Assembly (NCBI GenBank): GCA_023313575.1
Contig: JAJTTP010000015.1
Span: 868,001-932,000, forward strand
DNA from: Eutypella sp. D-1
Taxonomy: Eukaryota; Ascomycota; Sordariomycetes; Xylariales; Diatrypaceae
Direction: 5' to 3'
DNA length: 64,000 bases
The position numbers were made by a program, and so were the translations under genes. Each line of letters opens with the position of its first letter. Positions within the stretch are counted from its first letter, which is position 1. Below, one piece after another: positions 13,302 through 24,962 of the stretch. The notes beneath the pieces were generated by a model. That model had not been told where the DNA came from. It worked only from the letters and a program-made list of their open reading frames with translations, and searched no databases.

Positions 13302-13908
13302 TCACGATTTCTCCGCGCCGCCGCCGCCAGGCAGCGTGCTGGGATCGTTCTCGGCAGTGACGCCGCTGTACGCGGGCCGGGCCTGGACAGGGGGCGCCGT
13401 GATGTCGGCAGCCATGGCCTCGTCGTAGCTGGGGGGCAGGTCGTCGTACGGGGGTTCTTGTGGTGGCTGGTGTTGTTGTTGTTGCGGTTGTTGTTGCTGG
13501 TAGTGAGGGGGCTGGGGATGGGGATGGGGATGGTGCAGCGGGTGTCCCGGCGGGCGGGGCGGGATCTGGGGCGCGGGCACTGGCGGCGGGTACGATAGGC
13601 CGTGGAGCAGCTGCGGCGGCGGGCGGATCCCGGAGAACACCTCGACGCGAGAGAGCGTGAGCGGGAGGTGTATGATCTGCGGCGGCGGGGGTTTCTCGCC
13701 TCCTGATGACCCCTTCATCCAACCCCAGACCCCTCCTCCACTACTGCTGCTGCCGCTCCCGCCGTCCCAGCTCAGGCTCAGCTTGACCTCGATCTCGTAC
13801 CGGCGCTCGAGGTTGCAGGCGCGGAAGGACGGGGCTACGGTGTTAGGGAGCGGTAGGTGCGCCCAGAGACCCTCGGCGGGGATCTCGAATTCCTCCTCCG
13901 CGTCGTCG

Positions 13909-13957
<49 letters not shown>

Positions 13958-15311
13958 CCTGCTGCTGCTCCGCGGCCGTGCCCGCTCCCTTGCCATCGCC
14001 GTTTGCGGTAGCGGCCGGGGTATTATCCCCCGCTTTGCCGGCATTTATGTTATCGCTGGTATTTCTGCTCTGGCTACTCTCGCCATTACTACTACTACCG
14101 ACACCGCCACTTTCGCCATCCCTTCGCCGCGCAGGAAACAGCTCGACGGAGAGGTTCCCTGCGGAGACGACGATCCAGCGCGTGTGCTCCTCGCGGTGCA
14201 GGTCCTGGACGCGCACGTGCGTGTGGCCGAGGAGAGCGATCTCGAGGCCGACCAGGCGCACGGTCCCTGCGTAGGGGCCCGACAGCCGCCGCGCCAGAAG
14301 ACGTAGTGGTAGCGGTTCGTTACACGAAATGATGCTCGGGTGGGGCACGCGCGCCGCCATCTCGATTGTCGGCGGTGGGAGCTGTTGTGATGGTGGTTGT
14401 GGTTGTGGCTGTGGCTGTTGCGTGGCGGGGTCGCTTGTGTGGTTCGTCTTGCTACTGCTGCTGAGCCCGAATAATGACGATTTCTTACTTATAGTAGAGG
14501 GCTGTTGGCTATGTTGATGCTGATGCTGCTGCTGTTGTTGCTGGATGGGAGTACGGAAGACGAAGGGACGACGGGCGAAGGCCTCTTGGTGGGTCGGGGG
14601 TGGGCGAGGCGGCTCGATGGGGAGGAACTTGAAGCCGAGCTGGTAACGCCAGTTCTCCTTGAAGAAGCCGGGCCGCTGGACCGTGACCTTGATGTAGTAA
14701 CGGATCTCGGCCTCGTGCGGGAACCCCGTCAGTGACGGCGGCAGAGTCGCCTTGACGTGCCGTAGGAACAGCTGGCGCGTCCCGTCCATCGTCCGGAAGC
14801 CCCCCAGCCCCAGCCCCAGGAACCCTCCCCCCGGGCCCATTGCCGCCGACGGTGAGGATCCCTCGCCGTCGTAACTCCCGCTACCGCCCCCGCTCCCAAC
14901 CCCCACCAGCGCCGACATCGCCTTCGGGTCGTGACATACGTTGTTAAGGGGCACCTTAAAGCGGAAGCGGAAATGGTGCTGGCCGGGGTTGAGGGTGGTG
15001 GGGCTCGGACCGAGGGAGAGGCTGGAGGAGGCGGCGGCAGCACGCTCGTCCGGGTAGACCTGCTGGACCTTATAGAGGAGTTTGTGATTCTCAGAGACGA
15101 GGGGGCCAGGGCCGCCGGGCAGGGTGCCGCGGCGGTGGTGGTCGGGGTCTTCGAGGGGCGGGGCGAGGGCGGTGCGGGACTCGCCCTCGAGCTTCACCAC
15201 GACGGCGCCCACCGTCTCCGGCCGCCCCAGGTTCAGCACCACCCGCCCGCTCACGAAGTCCAGGTTCGTGTAGAACTCCGGCGGGTTGTCTAGCACGATG
15301 CGTACGGCCAT
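13302..15311 (-). CDS. Arrestin-domain protein (ART-like trafficking adaptor)
   Basis: A single-exon gene of 669 residues. The N-terminus (RIVLDNPPEFYTNLDFVSGR) and the following beta-rich part to about residue 240 match the arrestin N-fold. After a Gln/Ser-rich linker, residues about 320-580 fit the arrestin C-fold. A run of about 17 Asn near residues 460-480 is encoded by a GTT microsatellite on the plus strand and sits inside the C-fold. The tail is Pro/His/Gln-rich and carries LPPSY at residue 625 directly after PPYDD, the PY type of motif bound by WW domains of Rsp5/HulA ubiquitin ligases. By family knowledge such proteins recruit the ligase to plasma-membrane transporters for endocytosis. 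Which cargo this one serves cannot be told. The ATG at 15311 directly precedes the conserved start of the domain. Confidence 0.9.
13908..13957 (+). repeat. (GTT)n microsatellite inside the arrestin gene
   Basis: About 16 uninterrupted GTT units. Read on the minus strand they are AAC codons and encode the poly-Asn run of the arrestin protein. Perfect triplet repeats of this length commonly vary between strains without breaking the frame. Confidence 0.95.
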
Positions 15312-18011
15312 CGTGGTGGCAGGGTGGTCGCGACGACGACGAGGGACGGGAGGGCCGGGGCGAAGGCAGGAGGAGGTGGTCGCATGCGCGGATGCGGACG
15401 CAAATGCAAATGCAGAGTTAGTCGGATTGGGTCAGGCTCCAGCGTTCAAGGTTGTGTGTATTGTGCTATGCCGTGTTATGTTGTGTTGCGCCCCTCCCCT
15501 TCGCTAAATCCCCGGTTGGTCCGTTCGTTCGAAAAAAGAAAGACGATCGATCGTCGTCGATCACGGAGTACGGTGAATTTCTAGTGCCTGTCGCAATGTT
15601 CGTTAGTTAGTTCATATGCAAGTGCTACTTAGTTAATGCTATGATCGATCGACTTGGCTGTGTTGATATGGATGTCCAGGTATGTGTGATATGTGTGTGA
15701 AGTACATAAGTTTGACCCAAAACCCACTCTAGTGAAAAAATTAGGAATATGCGCGTAGTTGAACCCGAGTTTCCGGGAAGCTTGCAACCTTCAGGAAGTA
15801 AAAAGAACGCCGAGCTACGTCATTTACTTTTTTTCGCAATCAATTCATCTTATCTTGCTTACCTCCTAAGTACCTAAGTAGGGAGGGAGGTATCGAGCAA
15901 AAGTGCCCTTTCTAGGGTTAGTGACGTTTTGGACAGTGCGAAAGAAGCTTAATAACGGCGCGGAGGACGGCCTTTCGGACAACTCCCGAGATCGCAACAA
16001 GCTCTTTCTATTCCTCGGCCGTTATGTAGTTGATGGGATTAAATAGAATGAAATTCCCAAGTTGCTCGGGGAAACGTTGAAAGATGAAATTAGTTACTTC
16101 CTAACTGACTTCAACCTAAAACCTGGCAGACAGATAGGAAGAAGGATTTTTGGCACATTAGCAAGCTGGATGAATCGGCATCTTTTTGTCGTCCCCTTGG
16201 GCAGTTGCTAAGCCCCACGAGGCCGCGTCGCCCTTGGTGCTTTTCTTAGGATTGTTTCTCGGCTGCTTATGGCATCCCTTCCATCCATCCATCCATGCAA
16301 CAACTTATACCCATCCATTCATGGATGCCTGCCACCCGCCTTTTCATAATGGTGGATGAAGATGAAAGCCAAGTAGCAAAAGGGTGTAAAAAACGCATAT
16401 AAATCACATGCTTGTAAGGGCCTCTCAACTCTACTTTGGAAAGACTATTTGAGCTCGGTTGGAACTTGGGGAGGGAGCTCTAGAACTTACTTAGAACAAA
16501 CATTCCCGAAGCGGGAAGTGGGGTCGCCATCCGACGTATCACAGCAAAGTCGTTCGGGGGTTGCGGGTCACAAATTCCCGGTAAGGTCCGGTACCTACCT
16601 AGGTTCGCTACCTATGCAGGTATAATAAAATCTACGCAAGTAAAGTATGTAGGCAGGAGGCCGTCTAGCCGGGTGATATAACTTCTTTAGCTACATTGGT
16701 GAAACTAATCGTGGCCTTCCATTACGTGCATTAGTTGTAGAGTAAGGAATACGAAAAATAACAGAAGTTAGCCATACTTTAGCAAGTATTGTACCTGGGC
16801 TTCCAAGGTTCTTCCCACTGCCTGCGCAGCCATAATACCAAGACATGTCTGCCTGCCTGCCTGTCTGCCTGTCTAGATGACCTATCTCACGTAGTCGTCT
16901 CTGCGACTACCAAGCGAAACTAGACTAGATGAGTTAGATTGGCCCGTTCAATGACTCCGGTACACCCTACTTTGCTTACATGTAAATGGGACGGGCCATC
17001 CGCGTGAGCGAGTTTAAGCACCGACATCGGCTGCGATCGAGTCGTCCTATCTATCTGATCACCACCTATGCATTCATTGCATGTGTGTGTACCGGATACG
17101 TGAAGAGGTGGTGTGGTGGTGGCTTATCGTAAAAGAGTCAGTTTCGTGATGCAGTTAGCTAGGTAGGTAGCTTATAGACACTGCTGGATGCATATGCCAG
17201 TAGGTATGGTATGGTATGGTATGATATGCAAACCCGTACATTATTCATTCGTCTATTATGTTGGCGGTTTGTTTGGAGTTGATCATATTGATGGTGATTG
17301 CTCTCTCGAGTGAATAACTACACCACGGGTGGGAGACTCTCGCATCACACTCAAATTAGACCTACCTATAGCACATAATAATTTTGTGGTTGCCATAGAT
17401 GTGTATGTACTCGAGGTTATCATCTCGTGGACGATCATCGTCTTCCCAGCTGTGTAGATCTGGGCTAGACGATTCATGGTTCAGAGTCCGGCCCGCTGGT
17501 CCTGGGACGGTAGGGTAGATAACAATACTGAGCCAAGGTCACGCAATCGGGGGGTTCACGCAATTTGATATAGAGCATCGATTAATGATATTATATTTCC
17601 GTCGTTAATCCTTCTAGTACACAAGGCCAGCCGGCCTAAGATAATGGTGATGATACAATTGTTTGGTTTGGTTTGGTTTCGTTGGTTGGTTGGCTTGCCC
17701 ATCCAGCCAGACCACACTTTCATGATAAAAGGGTGTTCATGATTTCATAGTGAGAAAAACAAGGAGACTTCAGTTCATGTCTCATAAGCATACCCTCCCT
17801 GTGATCAGTGGAGGGTCGCCGACCTCACGAGCACCCGCATGTGTCGGGCCAGGTTAGTAAGCAAAAGCAAGCATAAAGTCCCGGTCGATCCTTCGACGGC
17901 GGATGACCAGGAGTATCATCGATAATATACAGAGCCCCGCCGTGTTCTATTCACGCCGTGGGGCTTGGGTAATCCTCTTAGTGAGCAATAGTGAGGCAAA
18001 CATCTTTTTAC
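15312..18011. other. Intergenic region, no gene recognised
   Basis: It holds the arrestin promoter on its left and the 3' side of the Stf2-like gene on its right. Visible simple repeats are CCAT units near 16277-16296, CCTG/TCTG units near 16851-16875, and four TATGG pentamers near 17203-17225. ACCTAGGT-type motifs occur near 16597 and 17158. Confidence 0.6.
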
Positions 18012-18742
18012 TTAGATGTCCTTGGCCCTCTCATCGACCGAGCTGCCGGAGCTAGAGGTAGTTTCGGCCTTGGCGAGGGTGTCGTCCTCGTTCTCGGCAC
18101 CGTGGAGGGTCTCCTCGAAGACGGGCTCGGGCTCGTTGATCTCGAACTTAGTCTTGAAGTCGCTCAGGTGTGTCGAGTAGCCACTGCTGTTGGAGCGGCG
18201 ACGGGCGTTGGCGAAGTTGAATTCCTCGTCGAACATCTCCTCGCCAATTTCACCCCTGCATCCGAGTTAGTATCTACCGCAAATCCAGAGAGACGGGGGA
18301 AAGTGATGTCACTTTGGGGGAAGGTAACTTACCAGTTGGCCCTGCCTGCACCGTTCTTCTTGGTCTTCTTGGGATCGACTCCTTGGAAGCCGTGATGGGC
18401 GAAGAACTTGGGCACATTCTCGTGTGGGAGAGCAGTACCCTCGGCAATGCCGGCATGGTCCTTGTCGTTGAACTTGTGAGATCGAGTCACTACGGGTGGC
18501 CAATGTTAGAAGAACCGATCATAATATCACTGCTAGAATAGAAAGATAGAAAGACACGGCATGCGGGCATAGTTGATGGTGACGGCGATAGTCGATAATT
18601 GACGAATAATGGCATCTCCTGCTACGAGGGATGGGGTTGGCTAACAAGGGAGGAAGGTGTGCAACGAAGGATCGTCATCGAGATTCCGGGTCATGCGGGG
18701 TTACCAGCTCAGGTGGGAGATGAAACGGGGGGTAAACTTACT
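18012..18742 (-). CDS. Stf2-like small protein with an intron-split start codon
   Basis: Coding exons, in order of translation, are the single base at 18742, then 18489-18333, then 18255-18012, giving 133 residues. The first coding exon contributes only the A of ATG: the transcript has ...CAAGA then GTAAGT, and after the 252-base intron resumes with TG ACT CGA. The protein starts MTRSHKF, continues with HENVPKFFAHHGF and KKNGAGRANWG, and has an acidic, Ser-rich tail. This matches the Stf2 family of yeast (which also starts MTR and has a GxGxGNWG segment), small basic proteins first linked to the ATP synthase inhibitor and later to desiccation tolerance; in filamentous fungi the function is unproven. 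The second intron (18256-18332) falls in the Trp codon of ANWG. No in-frame ATG upstream of the conserved MTR exists in the exon itself. Confidence 0.85.
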
Positions 18743-21700
18743 CTTGAATTGGGTGTTGGTAAAGTAGGTAATACGAATTAGACGTCAATAGTTGTTATGA
18801 GGATGATAAGACCGTGTCGACTGTGTCAAAAGTAGTATTTTGCTGGATTGGATGACCAAGTTGAGAGAGTTGTACGTTGACGTCGTTTGGATTATGGAGT
18901 GATGAAGGTCGTTGGTTATATGTCGAAGTGGGTGTTCAAAGTGATAATGTATGGGAGGAAAAGGGGGAAGTGGGGTCGATTAATAAGGATGCGTGTATTT
19001 TTGTAAGTAGTATGGAATAAAGTAGAGACTACTATGTAGAATTATCGTGTGTAAGTGTGAGCGCGCGTGTGTATGTATGTGTGTGTGTGTGAGGGTGGGA
19101 GCGATATATATGTAGTCTACTTAGTAGTATGTAGATTCGTGGTGGTGGTAGTGGTATTCCAGCTAGTAGGTTTGTATGTAGTTATGTAGTTATGTCGGAT
19201 GAAGTATGGTGAGACTTATGTGTTTGGAGTACTTGAAGTTGATTTGATCAAATGTTGGTAAGGGTGCGTAGATGAGGTGGTGATGAGGTGGTTTATATGC
19301 AATGCAGAGATTCGGGGAGCGACCTCCTTTTCAAGAAAGCCAATCCCTTTAAAAAGCTTACCCGGCGGACATCTGTGACAACCGATACCGACACCGCCGG
19401 CCGGCGACGACGATACAATACATACTACACGATACCTAGGTACGATAATGACATGTATACACACATACGACAAACGACACACGATTACTTTCCCTCAACT
19501 CATTCCGGCCACTCTGTCAAATTCGTTGGGGAATTTCCAATAAAGGGGTCATGTCTACAATAGCCCTCTTTGGAAAGGATTGGAGTCATAGACCCGGTCG
19601 CGTGACCTTACGCAATCCCAGAATCCCCGATCTCCCATGACCGGCCCCAGGGTCGAACCACCCAACTAAAGCAACAGGCCGTAGATCGTGTGGTTGTGTG
19701 GTTATACTACCGAGCGACTACTTCCAAGACCGGCTGAAATGCATGCCATGACCCGGTACCCGCGGCTAGCTATATCCGTACCGCTACATCCCATATGGAC
19801 CTCATACTTAGGTCTTGTCAATTTACCTCGCCCAGACCCTGACAAGCCTGAGAAGGGATCGGATGTACACGCGATTAGGTAACTTATAGCGGTCTTTAGC
19901 TAATGAATTTAGAGTTCGAGAATGACCAGGTATTTTCTTTTTCATTCCTTGGGTATATTCAATAAGAGATGGCAGGAAGGATCCATCCGTATTGTATCTT
20001 AGATGTCTTTGGTCGTTTGTTGACTTGCAATATTGAATGAACACCGGGGCAGAGAATGAACAGACGGGGGTTAAAAAGCACGCCAACGTCCGATTTATCG
20101 GAGGATCGTACGTTACCTAATCTACCTGATCTATATAACCCGGCCATCTCCTAAGTGGGTTAATTTATCACATACCCCTTCAAAAGAAACGCTCAAATTT
20201 GACGCTTCGTGGGCAATTGCATCATTTGTTCAATATGTATCATTCAGGCAAATATTTGTTGCATGTAAATTGCTCACTCCCGTTCATAGGATTAATTTCG
20301 CTATCAAGGTAGCTATGGAGTACTAGGAGATCTTTGGAGAACAGCTTGGATGGATGGTTGGATCCATCATTGGTTGTAGGTGGTTGGGTGGATACCCACC
20401 GGTGTTATGTAGAAGTATCTCGAGCATTCCTTCAAGTTGCAAAACAGAACCCGCTAATGCAGGTTTATGTCACGGTCCCCACCGCCCCAGGTTTTCCAAT
20501 GTTCCCGACCGTTCGCTGACGGGAGAAATCAGGGACCTCGTTTGCTTATGCTAATAGTAAGTACAGTATCGTCAACTGCGGCTGCATGTCCTTCCCAACC
20601 TGGATGCAGCCAACCAAGAACCCAAGACCCTTTCTATGTCTCCATGTGTGGTAGGTACGTATGTGTTTGTATGTATGTACAAGTAGTACCGAGTAGAAGT
20701 GCGTACATATACACGCTAGTATGTCAGATTGCGGGGAAGTTACCCACATCCATATGAATAGCCCAGCTCATTGGATGGGCTGAATTGAGTTTAGGGGGGC
20801 GTCGCTGCTGACCCAACCTTGGAACGGCCTAACTAGCGGATCTCGCCGGATGCTGCTGTTCAAGTTAGTGAGGCAATTGTCCAATTGGTCTTGCAATCGA
20901 CCGACCATCACGAATTACCTCTCCATGCATACAGTATTGCTACTGCTCTACGTGGAGTAACCCTTGGCAATAAAAGACTGTACGAATTCATAATAAGCCC
21001 GATGTTTGCCAATCTGCCTACATACATATGTAGTAGAGGGGCACACTTGGTTATCCGTCGATCAAACTGAGTTCGTCACTACAAAATTCCTTCCCCGATC
21101 TTTTCGGTCAATCGGTATGGGTATCCGGCGGTCTCCTCCCTTAGTCTCCGGGAGCCAGTGAATGCCTAAGTGCATATCCCATTCACTTTTAGGGATGAAG
21201 TCATCACGAGCCGCCTGATCACAAGAAGCCCCGCCACCTACATAATTACATGCACAACGGCTGAAACTCGTGTCACAGTGTAACAGCTTGTCTCAGAGAC
21301 CTCGGCACTGATTAACTGAGTGGCAGCCCTGGAAGGTGGTTATCTTGGCCTTGAATGTTCTAGGCCCGACCCTTAAAGACCTGGCTTGCCTGCCTTGCCT
21401 GCGGATGCTTCCAGGCGTTCCTAGCAGCAAGCCTATGAGTGGTTTAGGGTCAAGATAGCCCCACCAGCTGAAGGCAACTGACTGACAGCTGACAAGACTC
21501 GGTAAAGGGTGTATAGAGTCAATGAAGACACTATGCCTAGACACTGTGCAAACCCCGCTCTCGGTGTTGAATGCCGGGCTGCCGGGCTCCGGGCCAGGTG
21601 CTGCCAGCCTAACTGCCTAATAAAGCAGTCCTGAAGGTTTAAGTTGCCCGCAATCGGATCTGATAAGAAAGGCACCGGAGAAACAACATCGAATCGATTT

Positions 21701-22362
21701 CGAGTTACCAATATTTTTTTCCTACCTAACAACCTTCTAGGCTGCAAAAGTATCTAGTCAACACATTTGACTAATCAGACATCTCCGCTTCCTAATATTC
21801 TGGCCGTGGTTCATTTGTAATCCCCCTGTCCCCTTGATTACAATCTACCTTGACAGATATTTAGTTTGAACTTGGGGAATATCCTGAAGACATTCCAGCT
21901 TCAGCACCTTTCAGTCTTCTTCTCATTTGCACTTTATCGAGATCTCGGGACGAAATTGGCGGTCGATATTCTGGCCTTCAAGGATTTGTCTATTTGTCGA
22001 TCAGGCCCAATCTGCCCCTCTATTAATACGTACTTAATACGTACTTAAGGCAGTTTAAGGGTCGTTTTTAGGTGGATTCGCAGACTTGGGTAGTCAACTT
22101 ATCGGTCCCAAGAAAGAAAAGTTGCCCCTCCGGTCATCGTCATCGCTCATCGCCTATCATTACAAGACTGCAAGCACCGTCGGTCGGTGTTTGTTAGGCG
22201 TTTGTCCCCATCAAAACCCGACGAGACCCTGAAATTCTTACAACAATCGCCGGTTTTATAATCATATCGTCACAAAACAACACACGAAACGCACACACGC
22301 ATACGCAGATTCTCTCGCTATCTTTCTACCTGGACCTGATCCGGGCATATTTTCCCGCCATC
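18743..22362. other. Intergenic region between divergent genes (Stf2-like and DRE2)
   Basis: No gene is recognised. The left end is the leader and promoter of the Stf2-like gene, with GT-rich simple sequence near 19020-19200. The last 250 bases are the DRE2 promoter and leader. Open frames here are short and show no family features. Confidence 0.55.
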
Positions 22363-23672
22363 ATGTCGCCTTCAATCGTAACCATAGACAACACCTCCGA
22401 TTTCTCCACCCCGGTCTTCCAGCCGCGTCAGAACGGTCACTCTCTAGCCAGAACTCTTCTTTTGGCCCCGCCAAGCATCGCCTCCCACGAAGAGAAACTA
22501 CGCGATGTTCTCGCTACCCATGACCGATCGGTCACAGACTTGCAGATGCTTGATAGGCTTTCTGCCGGCCTCGTCAACTTGCCCGACGCCACCTACGATC
22601 TGATCCTTGTCCTCACCGACGCCGACGGCACGAGGGCCGAATCCACACTACTCCTCAACCGCGACGTGCTCGCCAAAGTCGTACCCTCGCTAAAGGTCGG
22701 CGGCAAGGTCCAGGCTCAAGACGGGTCCCTGACCCAAAATAGTCAGACCGCCGATGCGCGTGAGGCTCTGTTGGCTGGTCTGTCTCCGGGTGCGGACGGC
22801 TTCACGCGGTCAGATGACGGCGCCAGTGATGCGGTACCCCTGAAGCTAGGTTTCGGCAAGAACAAGAAGAAGAGCGTAGCCGGCCCTGCTGTCACCAACG
22901 TCACAGTGCATCAGGCCAACGGGCAAGATGCCAGCCTCAACATGGTACCGCCGGCCGTCAAACCAGTTGGCGTCGGCTTCGTCGATTTCACCGACGATTT
23001 TGGCATTCCGGAGGACGAGATGGACGACGATGAGTTAATCGACGAGGACGCCCTTCTTACCGAGGAAGACTTGAACAGGCCTTTGGCTATCCGTAGGTTT
23101 TCCATGGTGTCTCAGACCCATGTTCTTTGAGATGGGAGTTGCTGACCGACTCTTAGCTGCCGAATGTATCCCGAAGAGCAAAAGGCGGCGCGCCTGCAAG
23201 GACTGTACCTGTGGTCTTGCGGAGCGGATCGCTGCCGAGGATAACGCGAAGCGCGCGGACGCGGACGCCAAGCTCAAGACCTTGAAGCTCGGCACGGATG
23301 ACCTCACTGAGGTCGACTTTACGGTTCAAGGGAAGGTCGGGTCATGTGGAAACTGTACGAGCCCCTCTCCCTGACTATATCGTTCGAGGAGAAACAGCTA
23401 TTGACTATCAACTTTATAGGCGCCCTGGGTGATGCGTTCAGATGCGATGGCTGTCCTTACATTGGCGTAAGTAAATCACTAAGCTCCTTAACTTCTCGCC
23501 TAGTATGAACTATTCTACCTGCCCCCTCTGGTATTTTTGCATCATTTAGGACGGACACTATTGCACTTTTATCGATCCTCCGGGAGGCAACTACTGACTT
23601 ATATCAATTCAGATGCCTGCCTTCAAACCAGGGGAGGAGGTCAGGCTGCTCAACAACGACGTGCAGCTGTGA
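22363..23672 (+). CDS. DRE2: DRE2/anamorsin, cytosolic Fe-S cluster assembly protein
   Basis: Exons 22363-23092, 23157-23354, 23420-23466 and 23613-23672 encode 344 residues. Dre2 works with the diflavin reductase Tah18 as an electron donor for cytosolic iron-sulfur cluster assembly. The N-terminal 130 residues correspond to the degenerate methyltransferase-like domain. A linker with [10 protein letters not shown] and an acidic [12 protein letters not shown] stretch leads to the cluster-binding end: motif A with Cys in PAEC and ACKDCTC, and motif B, the twin CX2C with Cys pairs in CGNC and CDGC separated by seven residues, followed by PYIGMPAF. Introns fall next to or inside these motifs and each splice restores the conserved sequence ([24 protein letters not shown]). 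The length is normal for fungal Dre2. All metal-binding Cys are present. Confidence 0.96.
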
Positions 23673-24962
23673 GCGCAATACATCAGGCAAGTCAATAATT
23701 AAGCCAACAGCGCGAGCCCGTGCTTTCTTCCAAGAACTTCTGCTACGTTTGGGGGAAAATATGAATTAGGGAATAAGGAACAAGGAACTAGGTAAGGACA
23801 ACAAGGAACAAAATGGGAAACTTCTAGGTCGGGCCGGGGGAAAACGAGAAATTGAACCAAGAAAATATCTTTTTTTTTTTGATACCATCGGTCGAGAGGC
23901 GTACATGGATGGATGGGATGGGTAGGTGGCGGCGGTTCGGAATACATTAGAGCAAGTCAAATATCATATATAAATACGAATATTACGCACGAGCGGTCAG
24001 TGGCTCCGCACAATCGAGACTTCCTTGGTGTCATTGACATGGCGGGTAATGATACCGTTGAAGCGTTATCATATTGCTCTCCTGTCCACTTCATATATGT
24101 AAAACCGGAACAAAAAGGCCACGCCCAATTTTAAGGTGGCTCCAGGAACGATGTGAAAAAGGAGTTGGGACCTACTGTCCCCCCGTTTTCCGCAAGTCCT
24201 AATGATGGTCGACGAGACGGCGCCGGTCTTTATCGGGCTTCTTGTCCTGAGCGTTGGGAAGTTAGTGACGGACCAGCTGACTGGCTATACATACTACACT
24301 CATGAACAGTAGGACCCGTCATCGTAACGCTTATAGACCTCAGGGGTAAAGTAAGTACCGGTAAGGGGGATGAGTAGGGATGGACGGAAGGATGGATATC
24401 TCTATCTTTCCATCCTAGTAGAGACATATGCAAACGCACTTCTCATGAGATGGGAGCGGGATAAGATGTTTAGAGCCAGGTGCGTAAACCGGGTTTCTTA
24501 CACCACGTACGGTATGGTATACATGAACAGGCAGTTAGGTACGTGGGCAAGTAAAGGAAAGCCCGCAGCGTAAAAAGAAAACAACCCAGAATAGCATTCG
24601 TTACCCGTATACCAAAACCCCTAATGATGGATGAAATAGCAATCTCATACGAGTCCTCACTCGCTCGGTTAAAAAAGTCAAACACATAGACAGAGAGAGC
24701 TGCTCCCGCTGCCGCTTCCGCTTTCAAACTTCCGCATCGCCACCAGCCCCACATTCGCACTGCCGTATCTAGAACCGACACGATACGCGTGACATTATAG
24801 CACTGCCCTATGTGCGTAGTTGGCCAACTATCGACCGACCCATCCAGGTCCTTAGGGTACGTCACTGCGCAAACAACCGATCAGAAAAGAAAGGCCACCG
24901 CCCCCATCCCCCCCATCCCCCTAGCTTTTCTTTCAAGGCTAAGGGCTACACACTCCCCCGCC
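23673..24962. other. Intergenic region between convergent genes (DRE2 and GH127)
   Basis: This is 3' flanking DNA of both genes. It includes a purine-rich segment near 23760-23870 ending in a T run (23870-23880). No gene is recognised. Confidence 0.6.
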
